From the NCBI RefSeq assembly GCF_947489035.1, contig NZ_CANLCI010000005.1, positions 1 to 64,000 on the forward strand: a DNA stretch of 64,000 bases, in the 5' to 3' direction. This document shows positions 17,111 through 28,595 of this stretch, in pieces. The notes below the pieces were generated by a model. It worked only from the letters and a program-made list of their open reading frames with translations, searched no databases and was not told the DNA's origin. The position numbers and the translations under genes were made by a program. The stretch is from an uncultured Ferrimonas sp. (GTDB taxonomy: Bacteria; Pseudomonadota; Gammaproteobacteria; Enterobacterales; Shewanellaceae). Within the stretch, counting starts at the first letter, position 1; each line of letters opens with the position of its first letter.

Positions 17111-19265
17111 CGCCTTTTCCTGTGTTGATCAAGCCGCTGCTGTCGTTGCTGTTAGAGACATCGTCCACTGCTTTTTTCATCCATTCGGTTTCGTTACGCA
17201 TTGGCGTATCTAAGCCTTCCCCCGACTGATGACGTTGCAGCAGTTTCATGATCTCTGGGCTCATGCCGTCTGGCACAATCCATTCGTCCATCACGGGTAC
17301 ATCAACGCCCGGCATCAGGTTGATGCCCTCTTCCCGCTGCTTTAATTGTTCGCCACGGAAGAAGTTGTACTTACGGCCAGAGATGGCGCTCATGGTGGCA
17401 TCGTCGCGGATGATGGTTGGCTTAATGAACACCATCAAGTTGCGCTTGGATTTCTTTGAGGAAGTGGAACGGAAGATGTTGCCGATCCATGGGATGTCTC
17501 CCAGAATTGGCACCTTAGACACCGATTCCTGCACGTCTTCATTGAGCAAGCCACCCAGCACCACGGTTTCGCCGGAATCCGCCAATACGGTGGTGGTTAA
17601 GGTGCGCTTACCAAAGGTCACGTCGACCGCGGTACGACCGCTGACGTTCGATACCTCTTGTTCAATTTCCAGCTGTACCGCGTTGCCTTCGTTGATTTGT
17701 GGGGTCACCTTCAGCTTGATCCCCACCTCTTTACGCTCAACGGTGGTAAATGGGTTGTCGTTGTTGGATCCCGCCGAAGAACCGGTGATCACCGGGATTT
17801 CATCACCAACAACAAACGACGCTTCTTGGTTATCCAAGGTGGTGATGCTTGGGGTGGCCAGCACGTTGGAGTTGGAATCTGCGGCAACCGCTTGGATCAA
17901 GGCACCAAAATCGCCCATCGCCACGCCCCACGCCATGCCATTCACCTTGGATAAGGCGGCGGCGAGGGTGGTGATGTCGCCATCGGTATCCGGGTTGGTT
18001 GTACATGTCTGGTTACCCGAATCGTTGGTGACACAAGAGGTTGCGCCATCTTCGCCACGCGCATCCCACAAGCCAGCGCCAATCTCGCCAATGCTGGTGC
18101 CGAAGCTGGAGTTGTACTGCACTAGGCCACCGGCGGTGGTGCCAAACTGCACATCAAAGCCCACTTCGTCGCCTTCGGAGATCTCAACGATGATCGCTTC
18201 TACCAACACCTGTGCACGACGAATATCCAACTGGCGAATGACGCTGTCGAGGGTTTGAATTTGATCCGGCTGCGCGTTGATCACCAAGGCGTTGGAATCT
18301 TCGTGCGCCATGATGGTGATGCCTTTGCTGGAACGGCTCTTGGCTTGGGCGCCGTCCTCTTTTTCAAGGCTTTCCGCAAAACCGGTCAACACTTCTTGCA
18401 GCTCTTTGGCTTTGGCGTACTTCAGGTACACCACCTTGGTGTTGCCAGAGCTTTGCATGTCTTGGTCTAAATCCCGTACCAGTTCAGCGGCACGGGTGCG
18501 GGCGCGTTCGTCGCCGCTGATCACCACCGAGTTCGTGCGTTCATCCGCCACCACTTTAGGGGCACTGCCTGCGCCAGCGGCGCCTTGGCTGCCGGCACCG
18601 CGGTACAAGGCATCAATGATGCGCACCATTTCTGAGGCGCTGGCGTACTTCAGTCGCACCAGTTCCACCTTGGTGTCGCCCTGCAGATCCACCCGCTTCA
18701 CGATCTCAACCAGCTTGTTTACCGTGGCGGCGCGGCCGGTGATCATCAACACGTTCGACGGATCGTAGTTCACCACGTTACCGCCACCGGCGTTGTTGTT
18801 CAGCTGACGCAGCAACGGCGCCAGCTGCTTCGCTTCAACGTTGTACAGCGGCACAATGCGGGTCACCATCTCGTCGCCAGCACCGGGGTTACGGTCGTCA
18901 GCAACACGGATGTTTGCGTCTTTAGAATCTTTATCTTTCAGTACTTTGATGATGTTGTTGCCGGGCATTTCCACCACGGCGTAGCCATACACCTGCAATA
19001 CCGACAGGAAGAACTGGTAGTACTGATCTTCACTGAGTAAATCGTAACTGCGCACGTTGATTTTGCCGCGCACGGTGGGGTCAACAATGATGGTTTTGTT
19101 CAAGTTTTTACCAACGATATTGATAAACTCTTGAATGTCTGTGCCTTTAAAGTTGGCGGCATACTGGGCTGGGGCGGCCGCAACCGCGAAAGCCGAAGCC
19201 CCGGCTAACATCCCCGCCAAAATCTGCTTCTTCAACCACGGCAGTCGACGCTGCATTTTGCTCAT
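17103..19265 (-). CDS. gspD: Type II secretion outer-membrane secretin GspD
   Basis: Forms the outer-membrane channel. The 720-residue protein has a signal peptide (about 1-31, ending AVAAAPA), N0 and three N domains, and the secretin domain with [14 protein letters not shown] at 585-598, followed by the S domain that binds a pilotin. Within the secretin region an insert around residues 400-432 holds Cys411 and Cys421, ten residues apart. The pilotin gene is not in the window. Confidence 0.96.
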   Translation of the reverse strand: MSKMQRRLPWLKKQILAGMLAGASAFAVAAAPAQYAANFKGTDIQEFINIVGKNLNKTIIVDPTVRGKINVRSYDLLSEDQYYQFFLSVLQVYGYAVVEMPGNNIIKVLKDKDSKDANIRVADDRNPGAGDEMVTRIVPLYNVEAKQLAPLLRQLNNNAGGGNVVNYDPSNVLMITGRAATVNKLVEIVKRVDLQGDTKVELVRLKYASASEMVRIIDALYRGAGSQGAAGAGSAPKVVADERTNSVVISGDERARTRAAELVRDLDQDMQSSGNTKVVYLKYAKAKELQEVLTGFAESLEKEDGAQAKSRSSKGITIMAHEDSNALVINAQPDQIQTLDSVIRQLDIRRAQVLVEAIIVEISEGDEVGFDVQFGTTAGGLVQYNSSFGTSIGEIGAGLWDARGEDGATSCVTNDSGNQTCTTNPDTDGDITTLAAALSKVNGMAWGVAMGDFGALIQAVAADSNSNVLATPSITTLDNQEASFVVGDEIPVITGSSAGSNNDNPFTTVERKEVGIKLKVTPQINEGNAVQLEIEQEVSNVSGRTAVDVTFGKRTLTTTVLADSGETVVLGGLLNEDVQESVSKVPILGDIPWIGNIFRSTSSKKSKRNLMVFIKPTIIRDDATMSAISGRKYNFFRGEQLKQREEGINLMPGVDVPVMDEWIVPDGMSPEIMKLLQRHQSGEGLDTPMRNETEWMKKAVDDVSNSNDSSGLINTGKGDE

Positions 19266-19289
19266 TGTTATTCCTTCGCCTAGTGCGCT

Positions 19290-20210
19290 TTATTGGTTTG
19301 GCAACGAGAACAGGACTTGGGTCAATTGCCCATCCCGTTCCACCATCACGGATGCTTCAGTCAGTTGTGGCAGTTCACTCATCAGCAGTGCCGCCTGGCC
19401 TAAATCCGTTAGATCGTAGCCATTAATTGAAACCGCTAAATCGTTCGGTTTCAAACCCGCTTCAAGAAACAGCTGACGCCCTTTCTTGCCGGGATTAAGT
19501 CGGTAACCTTTCATGCCACCGGCTTCGCGATCGCGCACCGGTGAAATACTAATAAAATCGGTCAGTTTGCCCGGATCGCTCAACATCGCTTGGCGAGCTT
19601 CCGCCACGGCACCGCTGACGGCGGCATTGTCGCGTACGTCTTTGACCGGGGCTTTACGCAATCGTTGCGTTTCAGAGCTGACTTCGCGGGTGTATTCCAC
19701 CCCATCCAACATCAGGGTTTCGTACCGGCCCTGATTCAGAATAATGGCACGGTCGGCATACACCTCGTGCAGGCTGGCGTTGGTGCTTTTGATTTTGTCG
19801 CCAATGCCGTAGGTCTCTTGGTTGCCACTGCTTTCAATAATGGCGATGCCGCGATCCTCTTGCGACGAGGCCACTAAGCCAGTTAATAGGATCCGCAGGG
19901 TGGTTTTCGGGGCATCGTTGATCAGATCGCGCTCTACCGGGGCGGCGGGCTTATTGGCTTTAGGATCGGCTTTGCCGAATAGCTTCAACGCCAACAGCGG
20001 TTCAATTGAACCGGAATCAACCTGAGTTTGGCTGTGGCCGCTGGGCTTCCATTTGGGGGCGTTACCGCTGTCTGGTTGCGGTAAGAGCTGCCACGTTATC
20101 AAGGCCGCCACATACAAACTGGCGAGGACCAGTACAGCAGTAATGAGTTTAGCTACAGGCGCTTGCGGGAATCGCGATAAAACGCGTTGAAAAGGTGCAA
20201 TAAAGTCCAT
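19290..20210 (-). CDS. gspC: Type II secretion protein GspC
   Basis: First gene of the operon; connects the inner platform to the secretin. The 306-residue protein has a membrane span (about 20-45), a periplasmic homology region (roughly 85-180) and a C-terminal PDZ domain (about 215-306) with GYRLNPGKKGRQLFLEAGLK. It is 24 bases upstream of gspD. The gap to hslR (20211-20418) must hold divergent promoters, but none stands out. Confidence 0.93.
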   Translation of the reverse strand: MDFIAPFQRVLSRFPQAPVAKLITAVLVLASLYVAALITWQLLPQPDSGNAPKWKPSGHSQTQVDSGSIEPLLALKLFGKADPKANKPAAPVERDLINDAPKTTLRILLTGLVASSQEDRGIAIIESSGNQETYGIGDKIKSTNASLHEVYADRAIILNQGRYETLMLDGVEYTREVSSETQRLRKAPVKDVRDNAAVSGAVAEARQAMLSDPGKLTDFISISPVRDREAGGMKGYRLNPGKKGRQLFLEAGLKPNDLAVSINGYDLTDLGQAALLMSELPQLTEASVMVERDGQLTQVLFSLPNQ

Positions 20211-20418
20211 GTATAGGGAAGCTTAGCTTTTTGCGCTAGTAAACACCCAGCGTCACTGATAGAGGAATTTCCGTGTCGTTAACTTACGTCATTGCTGACT
20301 AACAAACCAGCGTTAACCCACAGCCTGTGAATAGCGTAAAAACAGGGTTTATGCTAACGTCCCCCGCCTTAAGATGCCACGGCACAAACCGTCAATTTCG
20401 AGTAAATTTGGGGCATAT

Positions 20419-20835
20419 ATGGCTAAAACGTGCACAAATGGAAAGAGTGTTAGCTCAGTTCGACTAGATAAGTGGTTGTGGGCAACACGATTTTACAAAA
20501 CTCGCGCATTAGCGCAGGAAATGATTAACGGCGGCAAAGTGCACCTAAATGGCCAACGTTGTAAGCCTAGCCGTCAGGTTGAGGTGGGCGCAACCATTAC
20601 GCTTTGGCAGGGCTTTGACGAAAAAGAAGTGCTGGTGCAGGGCGTATCGGCCAAACGCCTCAGTGCGCCATTGGCGCAAGCGCTCTACCTTGAAACCGAG
20701 CAAAGCCACCAACGCCGTGAGCAACGTGCCGAGCAACGACGATTAAAGGCCGACGCCGATCACACTGCCGGCAGACCAGACAAAAAGCAGCGACGCCAAT
20801 TGCTGCGGATCAAACACCAGGATACTAACTCATGA
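20419..20835 (+). CDS. hslR: Ribosome-associated heat shock protein 15 (Hsp15)
   Basis: Binds free 50S subunits carrying nascent chains and helps recycle them. The 138-residue protein has an S4-type RNA-binding domain (VRLDKWLWATRFYKTRALAQ, then GGKVHLNGQRCKPSRQV) and a basic tail (RPDKKQRRQLLRIKH) like E. coli HslR. The start is the ATG at 20419, after a G-rich site; an upstream in-frame ATG at 20374 would add a tail without family support. hslO starts inside its stop (ATGA). Confidence 0.93.
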   Translation: MAKTCTNGKSVSSVRLDKWLWATRFYKTRALAQEMINGGKVHLNGQRCKPSRQVEVGATITLWQGFDEKEVLVQGVSAKRLSAPLAQALYLETEQSHQRREQRAEQRRLKADADHTAGRPDKKQRRQLLRIKHQDTNS

Positions 20836-21695
20836 AACACACTGACCTGCTGCAGCGTTACCTGTTCGACAAAGCGGACGTACGCGGTGAACTGGTGCAG
20901 CTAGAAGCAAGCTACCAACAGATCCTTGCCAACCACGACTACCCAGCCGTGGTGCAGCGGTTGCTGGGCGAACTGCAAGCGGCCACCGCCATGCTAACCG
21001 CCACCTTAAAATTTGAAGGCGAGATTGCCGTGCAGATGCAGGGCGATGGCCCGCTGAGCTTGGCGGTTATTAACGGTAACCATAATCACGTAATGCGTGG
21101 CATTGCCCGCTTTACAGGCGAAGTGCCAGAGGGCGATCTGCAGGCGCAGTTGGGCAAAGGTCACTTGGTGATCACCATTACCCCAACCGACGGCGAACGC
21201 TACCAAGGCATTGTGGCGCTGGATAAGCCAACCTTGGCCGCCAACATTGAGCAATACTTTGCCCAATCCGAGCAGCTGAACACCCGCTTGTGGCTGCACG
21301 CGGATGGCAACAAAGCCGGTGGCATGTTGCTGCAGCAGATGCCGGCGTCGAACGTGATCGCCACGGTGCCGTTTGAGCACTTAGAAGCCCTGACCGACAC
21401 CATCAAGGCCGATGAACTGTACAGCTTGGCCGCCAACGAGCTGCTGTATCGCCTCTACCACGAAGAGTCGATACAGCTGTTTGCTGCCAGCGACATCAGC
21501 TTTGCCTGTGGCTGTTCGCGCCAGCGCAGCTTAGCGGCACTGGCGTCTATCGATAAGGCCGAATTAGAGCAAATTCTGGCTGAGCAAGGCCAGATCAAGA
21601 TGCACTGCGATTACTGCCACAGCAACTACCACTTTGACGCGGTGGATGTCGCAGGTTTGGGCCAAACCCAAGCCAGCAGTGACACCCGCCACTGA
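20832..21695 (+). CDS. hslO: Redox-regulated chaperone Hsp33
   Basis: A holdase activated by oxidation. The 287-residue protein ends with the zinc-binding redox switch: Cys226 and Cys228 (CGCSRQR) and Cys259 and Cys262 (CDYC). Overlap with hslR by four bases shows a two-gene heat-shock operon, as in E. coli. A terminator follows. Confidence 0.96.
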   Translation: MKHTDLLQRYLFDKADVRGELVQLEASYQQILANHDYPAVVQRLLGELQAATAMLTATLKFEGEIAVQMQGDGPLSLAVINGNHNHVMRGIARFTGEVPEGDLQAQLGKGHLVITITPTDGERYQGIVALDKPTLAANIEQYFAQSEQLNTRLWLHADGNKAGGMLLQQMPASNVIATVPFEHLEALTDTIKADELYSLAANELLYRLYHEESIQLFAASDISFACGCSRQRSLAALASIDKAELEQILAEQGQIKMHCDYCHSNYHFDAVDVAGLGQTQASSDTRH

Positions 21696-21725
21696 GCTGC
21701 AAGCAACCAGTAATGCATTGATAAC

Positions 21726-21750
21726 AAGCTGCCTTTGGGCAGCTTTTTTT
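21726..21750 (+). terminator. Terminator of hslR-hslO
   Basis: The 8-bp stem AAGCTGCC / GGCAGCTT with a 4-base loop runs directly into T residues up to 21750, a typical intrinsic terminator. The next 230 bases lead to pckA and show no clear gene. Confidence 0.9.
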
Positions 21751-21984
21751 CGCGCTACTGTTTGAGCCTTACGACTAATATTTTCGTTACACTTGTGATA
21801 ATGATTAAGCATTACCATTCTGATGGTCGTTCCGAGGGGCGCGACGCAGGCGTTAGAGTGGCCACTGCCGCCAACCATTCTGACGAGCTGAACTGCGCAT
21901 CAGCCCGTTATCGCTTGGCGAATCTGCAGGACACACTAAGAGCCAATCATGGCCATCACGCATCCAAGGACCGAGGAACACGCT

Positions 21985-23514
21985 ATGTCAGCAATCTGGC
22001 AGGATCTGAGCAGCGCCGAGCTGATCGAAGCCGCCATCGCCCGTAATGAAGGTCAACTGGCCAGCAACGGCGCCCTAGTAGTACAAACCGGTTCCCGTAC
22101 CGGCCGCTCCCCCAAAGATCGCTTTATCGTTGAGGAAGCCAGCAGCCGTGATCACATCGACTGGGGCAAGGTCAACCAACCCTTTTCAGCAGAGAAGTTT
22201 TCTGCCTTATGGCAACGGGTTGATGAGTATTTAAACGAACGCGATCATTACCGCTCACAACTGCAAGTGGGTGCCGATGAAGCCCATTACCTGCCTTTAG
22301 ATGTCCGCACCGAAACCGCTTGGCAGCAGCTGTTTGCCCGCAACCTCTTCATCGTGCCGGAACAGCTTAATCCAACCAAAAAGCCGGTCTGGCAGATCCT
22401 AAATGCGCCGGGCTTTAGCTGTAAGCCAGAACGTGACGGCACCCACTCCGATGGGGCCGTGATCATCAATTTCGCCGAACAAAAAGTGCTGATCGCCGGC
22501 ATGCGTTACGCCGGCGAGATGAAAAAAGCGATGTTCTCGGTGCAAAACTACCTGCTGCCCGCGAAAGGCGTGCTGCCGATGCACTGCTCCGCCAACGTGG
22601 GCGAACAAGGCGACACCACGTTGTTCTTTGGTTTGTCTGGCACCGGTAAAACCACCCTGTCGGCGGATCCGAAGCGCCACCTGATTGGCGATGATGAACA
22701 TGGCTGGGCCCCCGGTGGCGTGTTCAACATTGAAGGCGGTTGCTACGCCAAATGCATCGATTTATCGCAGCAGAATGAACCGGTGATCTGGGATGCGATC
22801 CGCTCCGGCTGTGTGCTGGAAAACGTGGTGTTGGATGCACAGCGACGCCCAGATTATAACGACGACAGCTTGACTCAGAACAGCCGCGCCGCCTATCCGT
22901 TGGAGCACATTGAGCACCGCGTCCTCAGCAACAACGGGGCAGAACCCGCCGCCGTGGTGTTCTTAACCTGCGACGTTTCCGGGGTGTTGCCCCCAGTGGC
23001 AAAATTATCGAAACAAGCGGCGGCCTATCATTTCTTATCGGGTTACACCGCGAAGGTGGGCTCGACCGAGATAGGCTCAACCAGCGCCATCGAATCCACC
23101 TTCTCGACCTGCTTTGGCGCCCCCTTCTTCCCTCGCCCAGCTGGGGTGTACGCCGAGCTGCTGATGGAGCGCATTGAATCCTTTGGCAGCCAAGTGTACT
23201 TGGTCAATACCGGCTGGACCGGCGGCCCCTACGGCGAAGGCAAGCGCTTTGATATTCCCACTACCCGCGCCGTGATCGACGCCATTGTGAGCGGCGAATT
23301 GGCGCAGGTGGAAACCCATCATATTGAACAGCTGAATTTGGATGTGCCGCTGCACGTGAACGGCGTTGACAGTGCGCTGCTGAACCCGCGCCAAACTTGG
23401 CAAGATGGCAACAAATACGATCAATACGCACAGCAGTTAGCGATGCAGTTTCGCGCCAACTTCGATAAGTATCAGGTCTCTGATGCCATTGTGAACGCGG
23501 GGCCGCGCAGCTAA
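21985..23514 (+). CDS. pckA: Phosphoenolpyruvate carboxykinase (ATP)
   Basis: Converts oxaloacetate to phosphoenolpyruvate in gluconeogenesis. The 509-residue product contains the nucleotide-binding [10 protein letters not shown] (216-225), the metal-binding LIGDDEHGW (233-241), and [10 protein letters not shown] near the N-terminus. An in-frame ATG at 21949 exists, but GAGGA spaced eight bases before the ATG at 21985 favours the latter. It converges on envZ only 11 bases after its stop, with no visible terminator. Confidence 0.95.
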   Translation: MSAIWQDLSSAELIEAAIARNEGQLASNGALVVQTGSRTGRSPKDRFIVEEASSRDHIDWGKVNQPFSAEKFSALWQRVDEYLNERDHYRSQLQVGADEAHYLPLDVRTETAWQQLFARNLFIVPEQLNPTKKPVWQILNAPGFSCKPERDGTHSDGAVIINFAEQKVLIAGMRYAGEMKKAMFSVQNYLLPAKGVLPMHCSANVGEQGDTTLFFGLSGTGKTTLSADPKRHLIGDDEHGWAPGGVFNIEGGCYAKCIDLSQQNEPVIWDAIRSGCVLENVVLDAQRRPDYNDDSLTQNSRAAYPLEHIEHRVLSNNGAEPAAVVFLTCDVSGVLPPVAKLSKQAAAYHFLSGYTAKVGSTEIGSTSAIESTFSTCFGAPFFPRPAGVYAELLMERIESFGSQVYLVNTGWTGGPYGEGKRFDIPTTRAVIDAIVSGELAQVETHHIEQLNLDVPLHVNGVDSALLNPRQTWQDGNKYDQYAQQLAMQFRANFDKYQVSDAIVNAGPRS

Positions 23515-23525
23515 GAGCGCCGCCG

Positions 23526-24851
23526 TTACAAACCCGCTAAGGGGTGTGGTTGCCGCGGCAGCCACACCCGCACCGCCAAGCCCCCTTCGGCGCGATTTTT
23601 CACCTGTACCTGCCCCGATAAGCCTTCAATGATGCGGCTGATGATCGCCAAGCCCAAGCCAGAGCCTGCGCCACCACGCGCTTCATCCCCCTGCTGGAAG
23701 GGTTCGAACATCGCATCCAGTTTGGTCGGATCGATGCCTGGGCCATTGTCTTCAATCTCAAACCACACCGACTCGCTGTCGGCCCCGCTGCGTAAGCGGA
23801 TCCAGCCATTGCCGTAACGCAACGCGTTCTCCAGCAGGTTGCTGAGCACCCGTTTCACCGCCACCGGTGGCAACATGCACGCCTGCACTTCCCCCAGCTC
23901 CAGTTCAATGGTGGCGCCACGTACTCCCTCTTGCTGCGCGGTTTCCCGCAGCAGATCGTTCAACGACAGCGGCTGCAGATCTTCGCTTTGGTGGCCACGA
24001 ATAAACGCAATAAACTGATCGATGATGGCGTTCATGTCGTCAATGTCGTGCTCGATCCCCTCTTTCAGGAAATCGTCTTTCGCATCCATCATCTCGGCCG
24101 CTAATCGGATCCGCGTTAACGGCGTTCGCAGATCGTGCGACACCCCAGCCAGCAACACTTGCCGATCGGTCTCGAGCTTCGCCATCGAGCGCGACATCTT
24201 ATTAAACGCCTGAGTAACCTCTTCCACTTCAATCGAGCCCGACAGTGGGATCGGTTTGGGGAAATGGCCACGGGAAACGGCCAAGGCCGCGCGCTGCAAC
24301 CGCAGCAACGGCCGCGATTGACGCCGCGCAAACCACCAGCCGCCCAGCACCGATAGGGTGCCGATCCCGCCCAAATAGATGGTCAGCGGCGAAATGGTGG
24401 TTTGATCAAAATCGGTCAGTGGGATCCGCAGCCACAGCTGGGGGGCTTGGGGAGGCCGCACCCACACTTGATAGGCGCCGCCCGTGGCTAAGCGCACCTC
24501 AGCCGGGCCCCCAAGGTATTCGCTCATTTGATCGGAAAACAGGCTGTAGTAGGTGGCTTGATCCAGCCCTTGCTGCCGCGCTTCCGCCAGCGTGAACGCC
24601 TCCATGTAGAGGTTCTCTTCCAGCCGCCCTTGCAAGGCATCTAAAGTGGTCGGGAGGTTGATGTCTAACTGCAGATCACGAAAGGCAAAATCCACCTGAC
24701 GTGCCATCAGTTCGATGATCTGCTGGGTGGTCGGCTTCACCACATACATGGTGAGCGACCAATAAGAGAGGATCTGGCTGATCAGCAGCAAACAGCCCAC
24801 CAGCAATACCGTCTGACCAAAGTTACTGCGGGGCAGCCGGGTCCAGCGCAT
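23526..24851 (-). CDS. envZ: Osmolarity sensor histidine kinase EnvZ
   Basis: Inner-membrane sensor that phosphorylates OmpR to control porin genes. The 441-residue protein has two spans (about 12-38 and 155-175), a periplasmic loop, a HAMP domain, the H box with His239 in [12 protein letters not shown], and ATP-binding N, G1 and G2 boxes ([25 protein letters not shown]). Its ATG overlaps the ompR stop by one base (TAATG). Confidence 0.95.
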   Translation of the reverse strand: MRWTRLPRSNFGQTVLLVGCLLLISQILSYWSLTMYVVKPTTQQIIELMARQVDFAFRDLQLDINLPTTLDALQGRLEENLYMEAFTLAEARQQGLDQATYYSLFSDQMSEYLGGPAEVRLATGGAYQVWVRPPQAPQLWLRIPLTDFDQTTISPLTIYLGGIGTLSVLGGWWFARRQSRPLLRLQRAALAVSRGHFPKPIPLSGSIEVEEVTQAFNKMSRSMAKLETDRQVLLAGVSHDLRTPLTRIRLAAEMMDAKDDFLKEGIEHDIDDMNAIIDQFIAFIRGHQSEDLQPLSLNDLLRETAQQEGVRGATIELELGEVQACMLPPVAVKRVLSNLLENALRYGNGWIRLRSGADSESVWFEIEDNGPGIDPTKLDAMFEPFQQGDEARGGAGSGLGLAIISRIIEGLSGQVQVKNRAEGGLAVRVWLPRQPHPLAGL

Positions 24852-25573
24852 TAGCGTTCAGCGCCGTCGGGCACAAAAACGTAGCCCAAACCCCATACGG
24901 TTTGGATGTAACGCGGGTTGGATGGATCGTCTTCAATCAGGCGGCGCAAGCGCGATACTTGCACATCAATGGAGCGTTCCAACGCACTGTAATCGCGGCC
25001 ACGGGCTTGGTTCATCAACTTATCGCGGCTCATGGGTTCGCGCGGGTTGCTGACCAGCACCTTCAGCACCGCAAATTCCCCCGAGGTCAACGACACCGAC
25101 TCCCCCGCTTTGGTCATTTCGCGGGTGGCAAGATTCAAACTGTGCTCGCCGAAGCTCACTTCGGTTTCTTGCTGGGCAGGGGCGCCCGGCAGCTCTTGTG
25201 GGCGGCGACGCAAAACCGCTTTGATCCGCGCCAGCAATTCACGGGGATTAAACGGCTTGGGCAGGTAATCATCCGCCCCCAATTCCAGCCCAAAGATCCG
25301 GTCTGCTTCGTCGCCTTTGGCGGTCAGCATCACAATTGGGATGGGGTTATGTTTCGCCCGCAAGCGTTTACAGATAGACAAGCCATCTTCGCCGGGCAGC
25401 ATCAGATCCAGCACCAATAGATGGAAGTTTTCCCGCTCTAAATAACGATCCATCTGTTCCGCATTTGCCGCAGCACGCACTTGAAAGCCCTGCTCCACCA
25501 AATACCGCTCTAGCAGACCCCGTAGCCGAATGTCGTCATCGACAACCAAAACCTTGGTGGTTTCCTGTTCCAT
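24851..25573 (-). CDS. ompR: Two-component response regulator OmpR
   Basis: DNA-binding partner of EnvZ. The 240-residue protein has a receiver domain with Asp12/Asp13 and phosphoacceptor Asp56 ([11 protein letters not shown]), and a winged-helix domain ending with the OmpR-type [20 protein letters not shown]. It matches E. coli OmpR at both ends. The 86-base gap to greB should contain the promoter. Confidence 0.96.
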   Translation of the reverse strand: MEQETTKVLVVDDDIRLRGLLERYLVEQGFQVRAAANAEQMDRYLERENFHLLVLDLMLPGEDGLSICKRLRAKHNPIPIVMLTAKGDEADRIFGLELGADDYLPKPFNPRELLARIKAVLRRRPQELPGAPAQQETEVSFGEHSLNLATREMTKAGESVSLTSGEFAVLKVLVSNPREPMSRDKLMNQARGRDYSALERSIDVQVSRLRRLIEDDPSNPRYIQTVWGLGYVFVPDGAER

Positions 25574-25659
25574 GCTGTGCCCTCACGCAAAATTTTAACG
25601 CTTTGATATTAACCGCAATCCGTGTCGCTGCGTACGCTTTGATGTTGCAAACTGTTTCG

Positions 25660-26145
25660 TTAGTCGTCGAAGGGCTGGTAGCTGATGCGATTGACGTACC
25701 AGATCTTGTCGCCCGCGGGGGTAGTAACCACCACTTCGTCGTCCACCTCTTTGCCCACCATCGCTCGCGCTAATGGCGAGTCGATGCTGATCTTGCCTTG
25801 GCCGATATTAAACTCATCGGGGCCCACCAATTGGTAATGCTGCACCTCGCCTTGCTCCGATTCCAGCTCCAGCCAGGCGCCAAAATAGGCCTTGCCCTGT
25901 TGCCGTGGATCCGGCTCAACCACTCGCAACACCTCCATCCGCTTCGACAAAAAGCGCACTCGCCGATCAATCTCGCGCAGCCGTTTTTTACCGTAGATGT
26001 ACTCGGCATTTTCACTGCGATCGCCCAAGGCCGCGGCATCAGACACCGCCTGCGTTACCATTGGGCGCTCCTCTTTCCACAAAAATCGCAGCTCTGCTTC
26101 GAGGGCGTTCCAACCGGCTTTGGTGATTAAATTGGCTTTTTTCAA
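25660..26145 (-). CDS. greB: Transcription elongation factor GreB
   Basis: Stimulates RNA cleavage by stalled RNA polymerase. The 161-residue protein has the N-terminal coiled coil with DRSENAEYIYGKKRLREIDR and the C-terminal FKBP-like domain ending GDKIWYVNRISYQP. Alignment with E. coli GreB places the start at a TTG codon at 26145 with a poor ribosome binding site; there is no suitable ATG, so expression may be low. It is divergent from tex. Confidence 0.93.
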   Translation of the reverse strand: MKKANLITKAGWNALEAELRFLWKEERPMVTQAVSDAAALGDRSENAEYIYGKKRLREIDRRVRFLSKRMEVLRVVEPDPRQQGKAYFGAWLELESEQGEVQHYQLVGPDEFNIGQGKISIDSPLARAMVGKEVDDEVVVTTPAGDKIWYVNRISYQPFDD

Positions 26146-26255
26146 AGGGGCTTCACTTGGCTAAGACTGATGACTCGGCAATATAGCAAGCCAACAGCGG
26201 CAGCGCGAAGGCTGTGTTATCTTGCCCGCCAGTCGTTTTTTCTTGGGCTTTTGTT

Positions 26256-28583
26256 ATGACCCCCATCGCCACCGCCATCGCTGCTGAACTGCAGGTACAA
26301 CCGCGCCAAGTCAGCGCTGCCATTGACCTACTGGACGGCGGCGCCACCGTGCCCTTTATCGCCCGCTACCGCAAAGAAGCCACCGACAGTTTAGACGACA
26401 CCCAACTGCGGGCTTTAGAGCAACGCTTGGGGTATCTGCGCGAGTTAAACGAGCGCCGCCACACCGTGCTGAACAACATCGACGAGCTGGGCAAACTGAC
26501 CGACCCCCTGCGCCGCGCCATTGCCGCCGCCGACAGCAAAACCGCCTTAGAAGATCTGTACCTGCCGTTTAAATCCAAGCGCCGCACCAAGGGGCAGCAA
26601 GCGATTGAGGCTGGCTTAGAGCCGCTGGCACTGCAGCTGCTGGCCGAGCCACCGCACAACCCGCACCAATTGGCGGCACGCCATTGCAACCCACACTACC
26701 CCAATGCCGAAGCCGTATTGGCTGGCTGCCAAGCGATCCTTATTGATCACTTTGCCAACCAAGGCGCGGTGGTGGCGCAGCTGCGCCAAGCGCTGCAACA
26801 AGGGTGGTTGTGCAGCAAAGCTGGCCGTGGCAAAGCCCGCGACGACAGTAAGTTTCGCGATTATTACCAACACCAAGAACGTTACCGAAACACCCCCTCC
26901 CACCGTGCCCTTGCGATGCTGCGGGGCAAGAATTTAGGCGAATTGTCTTTAAGTCTACGGCTGGAAGCGGAAGCCCCAGCCCGCGGGCAGATCAGCCGGG
27001 CGGAGCAGTTGCTTGGCGCGCAGCTGGGCATCAAGAACCAAGGCCGCGGCGGCGATCAATGGCTGGCACAAACGGTGCAGCAATGCTGGAAAACCAAATT
27101 AGGCCCCAGCCTTGAAAACGAACTGCTTGGCAGCCTGCAAGCCAAGGCCGAAGCCGACGCCATTGGCGTGTTCGCCGCCAACATGGTGGATCTATTGATG
27201 GCCGCGCCAGCGGGTGCGCGCCCGACCTTGGCGTTGGATCCCGGTTTACGAACCGGCTGTAAGGTGGCGGTGATCGACGCCACCGGTAAGGTGCTGGCCA
27301 CCGACACCATCTATCCGCACCAACCGCAAAAACAGTGGGATCGCGCGCTGCACCAGCTGCAACAACTGGTGCGGCGCCATCAGGTTGAATTGATCGCCAT
27401 TGGCAACGGCACCGCCAGCCGCGAAACCGATAAACTGGCGGCGGAGTTGATCCGCGCAGGCAACCCTTCGCTGACCAAGGTGATGGTGTCGGAAGCTGGT
27501 GCCTCGGTTTATTCCGCCTCGGAACTGGCCGCCACTGAATTCCCCCAGATGGACGTCAGCTTGCGCGGCGCGGTCTCCATTGGTCGCCGCTTGCAGGATC
27601 CACTGGCTGAGTTGGTAAAAATCGAGCCCAAAGCGATCGGCGTTGGTCAGTATCAGCACGACGTCAACCAAACCCAGCTCGCGCGCAGCTTAGATACGGT
27701 GGTGGAAGATTGCGTCAACAAGGTGGGAGTGGACTTGAATAGCGCCTCTGCTCCACTGCTGGCACGAGTGGCGGGCTTAACCCCCACTCTGGCCAACAAC
27801 ATCGTCAGCTACCGCGATGCCAATGGCCGCTTTAACAGCCGCGCCGAACTGAAAAAGGTGCCTCGACTGGGGCCGAAGGCGTTTGAACAGTGCGCTGGGT
27901 TCCTGCGGATCCGCGCGGGGCGCAATCCACTGGATGGTTCTGGGGTGCACCCTGAAGCCTACCCCGTGGTTGAACAGATCCGTGCCCACGTAAAGTTGGC
28001 CACCACCGAACTGCTGGGCAACAGCGCGGTCTTGCAGCAACTGCAGCCACAGCAATTCATCACCTCGCAGTTTGGGCTGCCCACCATCACCGACATCATC
28101 GCCGAGCTGGATAAGCCCGGCCGCGATCCCCGCGGCGAGTTCAGCAACGCGCGCTTTGCCGATGGGGTTGAGCAGATCGCCGATCTGCAGCCGGGCATGA
28201 TCCTCGAAGGGGTGGTCACCAACGTTACCCACTTCGGCGCCTTTGTTGATGTCGGGGTGAAACAAGATGGCTTGGTGCACATCTCGGCACTGGCGGATCG
28301 CTTTGTTGAGGATCCGCGCACCGTGGTAAAAACCGGTGACGTGGTGAAAGTGAAAGTGATGGAAGTCGACATCAACCGCAAACGCATTGCCCTATCCATG
28401 AAGCTGCACGACCAGCCCAACGACAGCAGCGCTGCCACCAGCAACCGTACCCCGCCAAGCCCAACCCGCCGCCAGCAGGCTGCAACGTCAGCGCGCCCGG
28501 CCGCAGCGGCCAAGGCCAACCGCAGCGATAATTCAACAGGCGGCGCCTTGGCCGATGCGTTTGCTAACGCCAAACGGCGATAA
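26256..28583 (+). CDS. tex: RNA-binding transcription accessory protein Tex
   Basis: A nucleic-acid-binding protein associated with transcription. The 775-residue product has the N-terminal Tex helical region, a YqgF/RNase H-like domain ([17 protein letters not shown]), helix-hairpin-helix motifs ([20 protein letters not shown]) and a C-terminal S1 domain ([20 protein letters not shown]), then a low-complexity basic tail. The ATG at 26256 fits the family N-terminus ([13 protein letters not shown]); the frame also opens upstream at 26214. Confidence 0.95.
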   Translation: MTPIATAIAAELQVQPRQVSAAIDLLDGGATVPFIARYRKEATDSLDDTQLRALEQRLGYLRELNERRHTVLNNIDELGKLTDPLRRAIAAADSKTALEDLYLPFKSKRRTKGQQAIEAGLEPLALQLLAEPPHNPHQLAARHCNPHYPNAEAVLAGCQAILIDHFANQGAVVAQLRQALQQGWLCSKAGRGKARDDSKFRDYYQHQERYRNTPSHRALAMLRGKNLGELSLSLRLEAEAPARGQISRAEQLLGAQLGIKNQGRGGDQWLAQTVQQCWKTKLGPSLENELLGSLQAKAEADAIGVFAANMVDLLMAAPAGARPTLALDPGLRTGCKVAVIDATGKVLATDTIYPHQPQKQWDRALHQLQQLVRRHQVELIAIGNGTASRETDKLAAELIRAGNPSLTKVMVSEAGASVYSASELAATEFPQMDVSLRGAVSIGRRLQDPLAELVKIEPKAIGVGQYQHDVNQTQLARSLDTVVEDCVNKVGVDLNSASAPLLARVAGLTPTLANNIVSYRDANGRFNSRAELKKVPRLGPKAFEQCAGFLRIRAGRNPLDGSGVHPEAYPVVEQIRAHVKLATTELLGNSAVLQQLQPQQFITSQFGLPTITDIIAELDKPGRDPRGEFSNARFADGVEQIADLQPGMILEGVVTNVTHFGAFVDVGVKQDGLVHISALADRFVEDPRTVVKTGDVVKVKVMEVDINRKRIALSMKLHDQPNDSSAATSNRTPPSPTRRQQAATSARPAAAAKANRSDNSTGGALADAFANAKRR

Positions 28584-28595
28584 GGTCACTGGGGA

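Noticed and set aside
17248..18258. Long open frame of 336 codons on the plus strand
   Set aside because: It lies wholly antisense to gspD, its translation is Ser/Thr-rich with no family motif, and it has no ribosome binding site. It is a shadow of a strongly codon-biased gene.
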